Source: Nostoc sp. ATCC 53789
GTDB lineage: Bacteria > Cyanobacteriota > Cyanobacteriia > Cyanobacteriales > Nostocaceae
Reading direction: 5' to 3'
DNA: 64,000 nt
Assembly: GCF_009873495.1 (NCBI RefSeq)
Contig: NZ_CP046704.1
Coordinates: 62,001 to 126,000 of the forward strand
Every line of letters starts with the position of its first letter. Position 1 is the stretch's first letter. Shown piece after piece: positions 48,145 through 57,424 of the stretch. The position numbers and the translations under genes are program-made. Under the pieces are notes generated by a model. The model did not search any database. It saw only the letters and a program-made list of their open reading frames with translations, and was not told the origin of the DNA.

Positions 48145-48978
48145 ATGCGACCAATATCTATAAATTTCCATCTGTGGAAACCATGCAATTATCATTGTCG
48201 ATTTTGCTTTGCTACCTTTCGTGATGTCCCAGGATATTTAACTTTCAGTGATGCTAAACGCCTTCTTTCTTTATTGCGCGAGGCAGGTACAGAAAAAATT
48301 AACTTTGCTGGGGGAGAACCAACACTACACCCTTACATTGGTGAACTTGTAGCTGAGTCGCGTCGTTTGGGATTTGTAACAAGTATTGTGACCAATGGTG
48401 CGCGAATGACTGAATTGTTACACAAGCACGCTAGTGATATTGATTGGGTCGCATTGTCGGTAGATTCTGCTTCAGAAATGATTCAAAAACAGTTGGGGCG
48501 TGGGAATGGGGATCATGTACTACGATCAATTGCTTTGTTTGATAAATTACATCAATACGGTATTCATGTCAAACTTAATACAGTAGTCACCAGCCTTAAC
48601 TTCCAAGAAGATATGTCAACCTTTGTAAGGCGGGTGCGTCCAGAAAGGTGGAAAGTCTTTCAAGTGCTGCCAGTGGAAGGTCAAAATGATGGGAGCGTCG
48701 AGGATCTGCTAATCTCGCCACACCAGTTTCAAGAATTTGTCGAACGACATCAAACCCTTTCAGATGAGGGAATAAGATTTGTCGCAGAGACAAACAACTT
48801 GATGAAAGATTCCTATGTAATGGTCAATCCACAAGGGCAGTTTTACAACAACACTACAACAGGGCGTTATTTGTATAGTTCACCAATTTTGGAAGCGGGT
48901 GTAAATGTTGCCCTGGCTCAAGTCGGTTGGAATGTAGAAACTTTTCTGGGTCGTGGAGGTATTTACTCTTGGAAATAG
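48145..48978 (+). CDS. Prokaryotic viperin (pVip), radical SAM antiviral enzyme
   Basis: 277 residues, the full length of a viperin core. Radical SAM cluster CNYHCRFC (Cys14, Cys18, Cys21), SAM motif EKINFAGGEPTLHP, viperin blocks GRGNGDH, EDMSTFV, RWKVFQVLPVEGQ and MKDSYVMVNPQGQFYNN, and the C-terminus RGGIYSWK seen in animal viperin. It converts CTP, GTP or UTP to 3'-deoxy-3',4'-didehydro nucleotides that stop phage RNA synthesis. Which nucleotide is used cannot be told from sequence. No damage seen. Confidence 0.94.
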   Translation: MRPISINFHLWKPCNYHCRFCFATFRDVPGYLTFSDAKRLLSLLREAGTEKINFAGGEPTLHPYIGELVAESRRLGFVTSIVTNGARMTELLHKHASDIDWVALSVDSASEMIQKQLGRGNGDHVLRSIALFDKLHQYGIHVKLNTVVTSLNFQEDMSTFVRRVRPERWKVFQVLPVEGQNDGSVEDLLISPHQFQEFVERHQTLSDEGIRFVAETNNLMKDSYVMVNPQGQFYNNTTTGRYLYSSPILEAGVNVALAQVGWNVETFLGRGGIYSWK

Positions 48979-49063
48979 TTGCACCGCCAATTCCAGACTA
49001 AGGTTAGCGTACTTCCTCATTACTGATATTAGGGATACCCAAAAAAGCCAAGGAGTAAAAATC

Positions 49064-49646
49064 ATGGGTCAATGGATTGATTTTCAACAAACTGTTAATC
49101 AAAGACTACTGAGAGAAGATTTAGATAAAGAACAAACTAAAGTCAGAAACATGAACACCAAAGGACACGCTCTTGTCCGGGGTATTGCTGGCTCTGGGAA
49201 ATCTTTAGTTTTAAGAAATAGAGTTGAGAAAATAATTGATGATTTTGATAATATTTTAATCCTCAGCTATAACCGTTTTATGAGCGGATGGCTAAAATCG
49301 AAGCTAAGAGAGAAAGGTATTAGCAGGCAAGTAACTTGTAATACCTTTCAGAGTTGGGCTTATCGTAATTTAAACTATGATTATAAATTTGATAAAAATG
49401 ATGAATTAAGAGCGCAAATTATAGATTTTGCGAAAAATTCAGACTTAAAATATCAAGCTATTTTAGTAGATGAAGCACAAGATTTCTATGATGAGTGGTT
49501 TCGTGCTTTGCTAGAAATTTTAGATGATGATACAAAATCTTTATTTTTTGTCTACGATAATACTCAATCAGTATATGGACAATCTCACAGAAGAAAGCAA
49601 GATTGGACATGGCGAAAGCTGGGAATTGATGTTGTGGGGCGTTCTC
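49064..49646 (+). pseudogene. Superfamily-1 (UvrD-like) helicase, N-terminal fragment
   Basis: About 194 residues of helicase from ATG 49064 (AAGGAG before it): RGIAGSGKSLVLRNR (Walker A), ILILSYNRFMSGWLKS, VTCNTFQSWAYRN and LVDEAQDFYDEWF (motif II). It ends at GIDVVGRS where the IS begins at 49647; the last residues to the stop come from the IS. The C-terminal RecA lobe is missing. It lies 85 bases after pVip, so it may once have belonged to the same operon. Confidence 0.8.
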
Positions 49647-51571
49647 GGGAGCTATGCGGTTTCGTCAGATCCAGTAAAAAACAAGCGATCGCTAAATCAT
49701 TTTCCCAGTAGTATAAATAAATTTATACTTTTTAAGCAGTATTAACACTTAAAAAGTCAAGATGAGTTTGAGTCATAACTTGCAAGACTCTCTTTTTTGA
49801 GCCAAAAAAAGCTAGGATTCCCTTTGAGCAAGAATTTAGAGATAGGGATTATCTACCTTAATGGAAAAAAATATATGTGCAACTTTAGATTTGAGTAAAT
49901 CATTATCAGACTTTTCTTCGCAGGTAACAAAATATTTAGAATTGACGAACATCACGGAATGGAATGGGAAAATTCTTAAAGAAAGAGAAGAAAAAATTAG
50001 AGAAATTGCACTTATTTTAGCTGGACAGTGTATTGCAATTTTGTTGTATAACCTCTCCCAATCTCAGTCAGCTAATCAAACAGCTATGATTCAAACAAGA
50101 AGCTGGTGGGATACTACTATGCAAAAACATGGTTATAGAAAACGCCAAATCTTAACAGTTGGAAACGTTTTATTCACTCTAAAATTACCATATATGGTAA
50201 TAAAAAACTCAACAAAGATCACAAATAAAATGTCTCTTCAGGGATTTTATCCCCTGTTAAAGTGGTTGGGGATGTCAGAAGGATTAACCCCGTTAGTATG
50301 GTCAACAGTTGCTCAATATGGTGCAATTACTAGCTCATTTGAAGCCGCCTGCACAACTTTAACTGGTTGGGGAATTGATCTTAGTTTAAAACGAATTGAG
50401 CGTTTGACATACAAATTTGGTCAAACTGGCATCAACTTACGGCAATCTAAAATATTAAATCGGCAGATGGGCATTTTACCTGAAGGTAATATTCTTAAAG
50501 ACCAAAGAGTTGTTATAGCTGTAGATGGTGGTCGGAGTCGAATCCGAATTAATAAAAAGGGAAGAAAAAATTCCAAAACCAAGCGACACGGGTTTATCGG
50601 CAAATGGGTTGAGCCAAAGTTATTCACAATTTATATTGTTGATGAGCAAGGTAAAAAAATAAATACTTCTGAAATTCCTATTACGAATGATGGCACTTAT
50701 GAAGGATATAAAGCGCTTTTGGAGATTTTAGAAGCGTATTTAGTTGGCTTGGGAATTAGTCAAGCAAAACAAGTCTTATTAATCGGGGATGGAGCGGAGT
50801 GGATCTGGATACATATCCCACCACTTTTGACAAGATTAGGATGCCCAGTCGAAACTTATCAGCTATTCGATTTCTATCATGTTACGGAAAATATAAAAGT
50901 ATTTGCAGATGCTGCTTTTAATGAAGAAGCACAGTCTAAAGAATGGTTTGTAAAAGTTAGGAAGAGTTTAAAAAAAGGTAAAGCCAAATCTTTAATCAGC
51001 CAGATGGATGAGTTGATTGCTGTAGCTACCGGAGAGCGGTGTAAGATTATGGTAGTTAAGCGAAATTATATTTTAGATGCTTATCGTAAAGGGCGTTTAA
51101 ATTACGATAAAGCAATAAATAAAAAACTACCTATTGGCAGTGGTGCAATTGAGAGTTTAATTCGCCAAGTTGTAAATTTAAGAATCAAGGGTAACAGTAA
51201 ATTTTGGTTGAAAGAAAATGCAGAAATTATGTTACATCTGCGTTGTCAATGGATCGCCGGAAGTTGGGATAAGTTTTGTGGTTCTATTTTTAATTCCTTT
51301 ATCAAACCAGAAACTGCTTGATAAATTTTATACTTTACTTTTACTCTCAACTTATTATTTGGTTGAATTAACACTAAGTATAAAAGCCTAATTGTAGATA
51401 TTTTTGTTAACAATCGTCAAATGACTTGCTAATAATCTTTTTGAGATATCTCATCAAGATGAATTCTCGTGGCTATCAGCACATATTTAGTAAATAAAGT
51501 TACTTCTTACTTAGATTTGATTTTTGCGATCGCTTGTTTTTTACCGGATCTGACAAAACCGCATTGCTCCC
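49647..51571 (+). mobile_element. ISKra4-like element with 46-bp inverted ends
   Basis: 1925 bp. Both ends begin GGGAGC and match over 46 bp with three mismatches (49647-49692 and 51526-51571), each ending in AACAAGCGATCGC. No target duplication: the left flank ends GCGTTCTC and the right flank starts TACCAACT. The left neighbour is a broken helicase and the right a broken oxidoreductase, so this junction is not a simple insertion. Confidence 0.82.
49861..51321 (+). CDS. DDE transposase, ISKra4-like
   Basis: 486 residues, single and undamaged. Catalytic pieces are VIAVDGGRSRIRINKKGR, LLIGDGAEWIWIHIPPLL with FDFYHVTENI, and the C-terminal LPIGSGAIESLIRQVVN. This is the pattern of the ISKra4/ISLre2 group; exact family placement is tentative. 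Confidence 0.82.
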   Translation: MEKNICATLDLSKSLSDFSSQVTKYLELTNITEWNGKILKEREEKIREIALILAGQCIAILLYNLSQSQSANQTAMIQTRSWWDTTMQKHGYRKRQILTVGNVLFTLKLPYMVIKNSTKITNKMSLQGFYPLLKWLGMSEGLTPLVWSTVAQYGAITSSFEAACTTLTGWGIDLSLKRIERLTYKFGQTGINLRQSKILNRQMGILPEGNILKDQRVVIAVDGGRSRIRINKKGRKNSKTKRHGFIGKWVEPKLFTIYIVDEQGKKINTSEIPITNDGTYEGYKALLEILEAYLVGLGISQAKQVLLIGDGAEWIWIHIPPLLTRLGCPVETYQLFDFYHVTENIKVFADAAFNEEAQSKEWFVKVRKSLKKGKAKSLISQMDELIAVATGERCKIMVVKRNYILDAYRKGRLNYDKAINKKLPIGSGAIESLIRQVVNLRIKGNSKFWLKENAEIMLHLRCQWIAGSWDKFCGSIFNSFIKPETA

Positions 51572-52115
51572 TACCAACTACCCGACAACCCTTAATCTTG
51601 GCAATTTGTCCAACAATGGAACCAACTGCCCCAGCTGCGGCTGAAACGACCACAGTTTCTCCAACTTTTGGCTGTCCTATATCTAATAACCCAAAATAAG
51701 CTGTAAAACCAGTAGCTCCCAGTGGCCCGGTAAATGCGTTGAGCGGACAAGGTAGAGGATTAGGTAATCGCGTCAGCGAAAAGCCACTGTTTCCAAGAGC
51801 GATCGCGTAATCTTGCCACCCTAGCAACCCAGAAACCAAATCTCCCTTTTTAAAATTGGGATTTTTGGACTCTTCAACCACACCTATAATACCGCCACGC
51901 ATAACTTCCCCAATTTCAACAGGAGGCATATACTGTTCTATATCGCTCATCCAGATCCGATTGGTAGGATCTAGTGACAGATATATAGTACGTACCAGCA
52001 CCTCATCATCTTTTGGGCTGGGGATTGGCTCTTCTCGGTACTCAAAATCGCTTTCTTTAATGTCACCAACGGGACGAGCAGCTAATAGAAACTGTCGATT
52101 TATCGCTCTAGTCAT
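51572..52115 (-). pseudogene. NADP-dependent MDR oxidoreductase, N-terminal part
   Basis: About 181 residues of a 2-alkenal reductase/CurA-type enzyme (MTRAINRQFLLAARPVGDIK, SLDPTNRIWMSD, GPLGATGFTAYFGLLDIG, nucleotide site AAAGAVGSIVGQIAKIKG). The gene is cut at CRVVG by the right end of the IS; the missing third holds the rest of the Rossmann fold. Non-functional. Confidence 0.85.
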
Positions 52116-52215
52116 AAGTTTTTGTTGGGTGTGACTGAGAGTTGGTCAGAGTCAATACAGACTTCCTTGGCTTTTTCTAAGTCTTCTAGCATCATTTTAC
52201 TTTAGCATCTCACTT

Positions 52216-52360
52216 CACCAGCACCCCATCAACAATCGTAATGCCCCACTGCCCAAACTTCGTCAGCAATTTTTTGATCATAATTTGCTTTCGCGGGATC
52301 ATCATTCCAGCCCTCTTGCAAAAAGTCAAACCCTGAATTTTGCCCCAAATTCGCCGCAAC
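52216..52360 (-). pseudogene. C-terminal relic 1 of an unknown gene family
   Basis: Homologous to 54428-54573. On the minus strand it reads EGWNDDPAK, then a frameshift, then KLLTKFGQWGITIVDGVLVK and stop. Only the 3' end remains. The family is not recognised. The sequence shows two decayed copies flanking the FAD oxidoreductase. Confidence 0.65.
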
Positions 52361-52402
52361 TGGGCCACTTCCTCAATTCAATTGCAGGAAGTATGTCAAC
52401 TC

Positions 52403-53707
52403 TCAAAAGAAGCGTTCCACTAAATAAGCCGCATATTCCATACCATAAGGTACGCTCACCCCAGCAGTCATTTCATTAGCAAAGTAGGTGTTTTGATTAC
52501 CTTGCAACATTTCTAATCGTTGATAAATACCATCCTTGAGGTCTTCGGCTGAAAAATGAGAGAACCACTTCCAAATTAGGGGTTGCCCCATAAGTGTCAC
52601 TTCAGTACCTCCGAGCTTTTTGACACAATCGGATACGTTGCTTTCCAACTCTTCAACAGTTGTCGTTTCATCCATAAATGGATAAAAGTTGTAGATTTTA
52701 CTGCCTGGATCAACCTCGTAGATAGCTAATGGATAACTAGTTGCTAAAGGCTGATTTAAAGTATTTCTGATTACGTAGAAAATGTTTGCGGGTAAGCCCT
52801 CTACTTTACAGGTAATAACCGCTCTTTTTATTGTACGTACCCTAGAAAAAATTTCTGCTTCTTCAGGGGAAGCATCTGCTACGCCAAGAAAGTCATCTAC
52901 AGGAGCAGTCCAAATTAAATGCTCGAATTCCCACTGATTTGAGGCAGTTTTGACCAGGATTGTTTGACCGCGAGAAATACGCTCAATAGTTTGTCCTAGA
53001 CACAAGTTATGGGTTGCTGCTAAACGATTCCATAATTCTTGATTCCCTTCTTGCAATTGAGGCATATTCAGAACCAATTTTTTCAGGAAATTGCAACGGT
53101 TCCATAATGCTAACAGCCTAATCACATAAGCAGTAGAAGCTTCTTGTTCTAGATATCCAAACTGTCCCGCATTCGCAATCGGCATTAAAGCATCTCGAAT
53201 AAAATCCAAACCCTGTTTGTTAAACCATTGAGGAGATGATTTATTCATCGCTCGGTAAGCAGGATTGATATAGCCTGGCTCCTCATCCCAAGTATACTTG
53301 TCTAATTCTTGAAAAAATTTTCTTAGCTGCCAGAGTCGGGCCAATAAAGAATATTTGGAATCTACTAAAAACGGGCTAGAAACTTTGCCAGTCCCTAAGT
53401 CAAATATTTGCACCCGTGGCATCACATGAAGCGATGGAGAAATTGCATACCTTTTTCTGTATTTCTTATATAGGGGGCTTGGTAATATCCAGGCAGTTCC
53501 ACCCTCGTAAATACCACGGGTTTGAAGACTTGCATCTTTGTACCTAATTGAATATGTTTTCCCACCTACGCGATTTTTGGCATCAATGATGGTGATATTT
53601 TTATATCCAAGATCGCGCAATTCTTCGGCAGCCGTTAAACCAGCGCATCCAGCACCAATGATACCAATACGGGTTGAAGGTTCATAGGTTAAACGATTAA
53701 TTCGCAT
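52403..53707 (-). CDS. FAD-dependent amine oxidase-like protein
   Basis: 434 residues. N-terminal FAD site IGIIGAGCAGLTAAEEL then IIDAKNRVGGKTYSIRY, the flavin amine-oxidase signature. The end NTYFANEMTAGVSVPYGMEY is the second FAD contact. Related enzymes are carotenoid or protoporphyrinogen oxidoreductases or amine oxidases; the substrate is unknown. No membrane segment. Confidence 0.85.
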   Translation of the reverse strand: MRINRLTYEPSTRIGIIGAGCAGLTAAEELRDLGYKNITIIDAKNRVGGKTYSIRYKDASLQTRGIYEGGTAWILPSPLYKKYRKRYAISPSLHVMPRVQIFDLGTGKVSSPFLVDSKYSLLARLWQLRKFFQELDKYTWDEEPGYINPAYRAMNKSSPQWFNKQGLDFIRDALMPIANAGQFGYLEQEASTAYVIRLLALWNRCNFLKKLVLNMPQLQEGNQELWNRLAATHNLCLGQTIERISRGQTILVKTASNQWEFEHLIWTAPVDDFLGVADASPEEAEIFSRVRTIKRAVITCKVEGLPANIFYVIRNTLNQPLATSYPLAIYEVDPGSKIYNFYPFMDETTTVEELESNVSDCVKKLGGTEVTLMGQPLIWKWFSHFSAEDLKDGIYQRLEMLQGNQNTYFANEMTAGVSVPYGMEYAAYLVERFF

Positions 53708-53970
53708 CGTAATTGTTAATGAGAATTTCAGCCCTATCTAATTGTACTAACTTTATCTTCAGCGTTATATGCCAATACGGTTCAGCCTTTTCAAGGTTCA
53801 AGATAGGAATGGCACGCTTGATATCGGCAAATCAATTATTCATAAGGCGTTACAATTGCCTCATGTGAGCATTTCTAAGGATTTGGCACAGGGCAGCAGA
53901 ACGGGTATCGTTTCTATGACACGCGCAAGGAACATGAAAGGCTTTGGGTTCAACACAACAATCTTTTATT

Positions 53971-54300
53971 TTAAGTAATCCATATCAGATTAACTTTGTC
54001 CCCTTTCATCCCCATACGTACTATAAATTCATGCCCATCATCAGCAAAACTCAGCTTCCACAAATATGTCTGAGTTTCTCCTTGTTTGAGATCACCGAAA
54101 TAAGTGGTTGTATAACCTTCAGACATACGAGGAATTAGTGGAGAGCTAACTTGGTCAAAAATTTCTTTGGTAATATCCGTTCTGTAGTCTGAATCACCAA
54201 CTGTGAGAAAAAGGTCGTAATTTCCCGTAGCCGTGGCATCCAAAATAGTTTGCAAACGATTAATCACGTTTTCAGGGGGATTTGTTGAATTCATAATCAT
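53971..54300 (-). CDS. Small hypothetical protein
   Basis: 109 residues (or 107 from the second ATG). Soluble, beta-rich end (TQTYLWKLSFADDGHEFIVR). Resembles SnoaL/NTF2-like small domains by pattern only. Family not recognised. Confidence 0.5.
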   Translation of the reverse strand: MIMNSTNPPENVINRLQTILDATATGNYDLFLTVGDSDYRTDITKEIFDQVSSPLIPRMSEGYTTTYFGDLKQGETQTYLWKLSFADDGHEFIVRMGMKGDKVNLIWIT

Positions 54301-54427
54301 GCTCTTATGTTTGGTGTGGCCAGGTGTACTAAGCTTTCACCCCAAAATTCAAATTTTTTGCATCAAGCCAAAATTATTACAAAACTTTGCATTATTCGTT
54401 TTTAACGCATCACACTTGTTACTCATT

Positions 54428-54573
54428 CTAATGAACCAACACCCCATCCACAATCGCAATTCCCCATTGCGGAAACTTCGCTAGCAACTTCTTGATCACA
54501 ATTTGCAAAGCCGGGTCATCATTCCAACACTCTCGCAAAAAATCAAACCCCGGATTGTCGCCAGAATTCGCCG
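54428..54573 (-). pseudogene. C-terminal relic 2 of the same unknown family
   Basis: Reads DNPGFDFLRECWNDDPALQI, then LLAKFPQWGIAIVDGVLV and stop, without a frameshift, but there is no upstream gene body. Better preserved than relic 1 at 52216. The 480 bases from 54301 to 54784 otherwise hold only a short block (54615) shared with 53850. Confidence 0.65.
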
Positions 54574-54784
54574 CTCGATTTAGTTTTTCCCTTCTTAAAG
54601 GTCGCATATTTGACCTCGCTACAATCGCCTCATGTGACCATTTCTCAGGACTGGTAACAGGCGCGGCTCAGAAATTATACTTTTATAATGGCAGTGAGTC
54701 CAAACGAATCAATCGCATTATAAATTTAAGTAGCGATGCCTTTAAAATATAAAATGACAGCGATAGTAATGTAACAATCGCTCT

Positions 54785-55642
54785 ATGAATCAGGAATCGC
54801 CTCAATTCATCAACCATATTGTTTCAAGTTTGCGGTCAATTGAGGGAATTACAGCTATCTCATTGGGCGGTTCACGGGCACGGGGCAACCACACCAATAA
54901 GTCAGATGTAGATTTGGGAATTTATTATAATTCAGAAAACCCGCCCGATTTAATTGCTCTAAATCGCCTTGCCTCTGAGCTTGATGATAACCATCGGGTA
55001 AATTTGATTACTGTGATTGGTGGATGGGGAAAGTGGATTAATGGCGGCGGTTGGCTACAAGTTCAAGGTATAGGTGTAGATTTTCTCTATCGTGATTTGG
55101 CGAAGGTCAATCGTGTGATTGATGATTGCCATGCTGGACAAATTACTATTGATTATCAACCAGGACATCCTCATGGTTTTGTATCCTCGATTTATATGGG
55201 CGAAATTGCTATTTGTCAGGTACTTTACGACCCAGATGGTGTTTTAGAAGCTTTGAAGCTCAAAACAAAGCCTTATCCAGTTAGGCTCAAACACGCAACT
55301 ATTGACACTTTCGCCTGGGAAATCAGTTTCTCGTTGGTGGTTGCAAAAAAAGCGATTGCACGCGATGATGTTGTTTACGCAGCAGGTTGTTGTTTCCGCA
55401 GTGTGGCGTGTATGAATCAGGTTTTATTCGCCCTCAATGAAGATTACCTGTTGAATGAAAAGGGAGCGGTGGCAATCGCAAGTACATTTGCTATTTGCCC
55501 TACTGACTATCAACAACGGGTTGAGCAAGCGATCGCACTTTTAGCTGCTTCTTCAAAATCGATAGCTGAGGCGATTGCGATTCTTGAGGCGATTGAGGAT
55601 GATTTGAGTCAATGGTATGGAAATCGGCGATTATCAATGTAA
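54785..55642 (+). CDS. Nucleotidyltransferase-domain protein
   Basis: 285 residues. The N-terminal nucleotidyltransferase core SLGGSRARGNHTNKSDVDLG has the GGSxAxG and DxD motifs, with a third Asp in GIGVDFLYRD. A helical C-terminal half (AKKAIARDDVVYAAGCCFRS) follows, as in kanamycin-type and DUF4037-like transferases. Target unknown. Confidence 0.8.
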   Translation: MNQESPQFINHIVSSLRSIEGITAISLGGSRARGNHTNKSDVDLGIYYNSENPPDLIALNRLASELDDNHRVNLITVIGGWGKWINGGGWLQVQGIGVDFLYRDLAKVNRVIDDCHAGQITIDYQPGHPHGFVSSIYMGEIAICQVLYDPDGVLEALKLKTKPYPVRLKHATIDTFAWEISFSLVVAKKAIARDDVVYAAGCCFRSVACMNQVLFALNEDYLLNEKGAVAIASTFAICPTDYQQRVEQAIALLAASSKSIAEAIAILEAIEDDLSQWYGNRRLSM

Positions 55643-55795
55643 TTTTATGGCAATTGAGTTATTCAAGTTCAGGTAGCCAAATTTCTGCGATGCCGAATAG
55701 CCCGTTGTAGACATCGCTACTTGTCCCCACATCAATACTTCCCACGCTAAATGCTAAATTTTATTTAGCCATCCAGCAGGAGTTTTCTTTTTCTT

Positions 55796-56317
55796 ATGTG
55801 GTTCTGGTCTGCCGATTCAGTAGAACAAGAATTATTTGATTTGTACGCTCCAGCCCTGCGATCGCTCGGCGTAAATTTTAATGACGAGCAACTCCAAGAC
55901 ACTCTAGAAGCAGCAAGCTATGGTTTAGAAGATGCTTTCAGGAGCGCGATTGTTTATATGCTTTGGCTCGAAGAAAATCTGAAGCCGATCTACCCGACTG
56001 CGATATTAATCGAGGCACTGGCAAATCAATGGCGCACCAAGTACTGGAAACCGGAGTATTTGGAACTTGAACAGTTGCTCTCACCCGGAAAGCGCTGGTG
56101 GAGGGCAGCAGTGGATAAGTGGGGTTACGACGAGCGTAATCAACTGGTTGCAGACATATTTTATGACAACGGGCAAGAATTTATTAAGTTCCGAAATGGG
56201 AAAGAAATTCTAGTTGACACTGCTTATAAGTGGGGATGGGAGCGAGTCGCAGATTATGCGTCCCCATTTTCAGAAAGTAATTCGTCGCTTGGCAGTATCA
56301 ATGCAAGGGAATCTTGA
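55796..56317 (+). CDS. Hypothetical protein
   Basis: 173 residues, acidic N-terminus and aromatic middle (KRWWRAAVDKWGYDERNQLV). No recognised domain. Begins shortly after a weak fragment of the 186-bp repeat near 55700. Confidence 0.55.
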   Translation: MWFWSADSVEQELFDLYAPALRSLGVNFNDEQLQDTLEAASYGLEDAFRSAIVYMLWLEENLKPIYPTAILIEALANQWRTKYWKPEYLELEQLLSPGKRWWRAAVDKWGYDERNQLVADIFYDNGQEFIKFRNGKEILVDTAYKWGWERVADYASPFSESNSSLGSINARES

Positions 56318-56468
56318 TCTACTGCATTAGTAGATAAGCACCGTCAAGCAGCAATCGCTTTAGCTGCACGCTATTCTGAGACAGTGTGATTTTTAATGTT
56401 GGTAGAGACTGCTTGACGTTTAGAGTTTGTGAGAGTTAGAGCTATCGTCTGATCTAAATAATCCTTAA

Positions 56469-57334
56469 TTATTTTAAGTCAGGAGAGTAATATGCTTGAA
56501 TCTGTCCTTGTAAATACAAGATTAATTGTTTTCCTTGGATGTAAAACAGGTCTTCATAAGTACATTTGATTTTGATCTGGGGGTAGCTAATTTCCGTAGC
56601 CATCTTGACTTGGTAAGCACGGGTAATTGCTTGGGCTGCAACGAGCGGCAGTGTGTTTTCATCCCAGCATTTACTAAAATCCTTCGGTGTGACATAGCCA
56701 CGATTCAAAACAGTCTTCACGCAGGCGATCGCTAAGATTTGGAATTTTGTAGTTAGATCGGTCATTAGTCCCTTGGTTTGGTGATGGGTTTGATGCCAGT
56801 AACCAAGATTAGGGTTTAGCCGAATGGCACTAAGAAAAGCTGAAACCTCGTCAGGGCATGGTGTGGGAGGTGTGGGAGGTGTGGGAGGCGTGGGAGGATG
56901 GGGAAGAAGTCTTACCCCCCACACTCCCCACACTTCCCCCACTCCCCACACTCAAAAAGCAAGTTATATCAGGGCTTTGCGATTAACTTAGTGCCATTCG
57001 GGTTTAGCCCTACTGAGAAAATAGCATTTTTGATTGATTCTTCCAAAAGCTTCTCGCTAAAGTCAAGCATCCGGCAAACAGGGGAATTATCATGCCGCGA
57101 AGTAAATCTTCAATTCGGGTTTATGCACTGGGGAAGCATACGATAAAATATCAGCATTGCCTGCCCAATTAACCCTTGCAATGAGGCAATAGAATCATGG
57201 TTTGTAATGCAATTACTAAGATGTAAAATATCTTTGGAAGCTTGACTAATTTCTACAGCACCATCATGCCCAGAGCGTTGTAGAAACCGCCAGAGGCGAC
57301 CCCAAGCTGCACCTTGCATAATCTTGATTCTCAT
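56469..57334 (-). pseudogene. cas1: Degenerate second cas1, MITE-interrupted
   Basis: Read leftward from 57334: AVEISQASKDILHLSNCITN, SIASLQGLIGQAMLIFYRML and CINPN, then a stop, then LLEESIKNAIFSVGLNPN. After skipping the MITE it continues LNPNLGYWHQTHHQTKGLM, VLNRGYVTPKDFSKCWDEN and KCTYEDLFYIQGKQLILYLQ to 56469. Against the intact Cas1 (9660) the order of GLDPYIGYLHEVHH, DLMEEF, PDDF and CTYRRAIE blocks is kept. The catalytic Glu is Ile (GLIGQA); His (GYWH) and Asp (TDLTTKF) remain. No array is adjacent. A 98-residue ORF from 56765 remains open but is not a Cas1. Confidence 0.72.
56822..56999. mobile_element. 178-bp MITE inside the cas1 relic
   Basis: Perfect 13-bp inverted ends GAATGGCACTAAG (56822-56834) and CTTAGTGCCATTC (56987-56999). 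A 10-bp target duplication GGGTTTAGCC is at 56812-56821 and 57000-57009. The interior is a purine-rich GTGTGGGAG repeat then its pyrimidine counterpart. Excising it restores the cas1-relic frame. Confidence 0.9.
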
Positions 57335-57424
57335 GGCATCGCTATCGCATTTTTAGAGATTCAAAGTCTAAAACAATGAAAGTAAAGTTGCCAGAATTTT
57401 TCTGATTGGCTTATTCAATCCTGT

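Noticed and set aside
56765..56951. Proline- and tryptophan-rich N-terminus (PPTPPTPPTP) of a 160-residue ORF.
   Set aside because: It is translated MITE sequence, not protein-coding.
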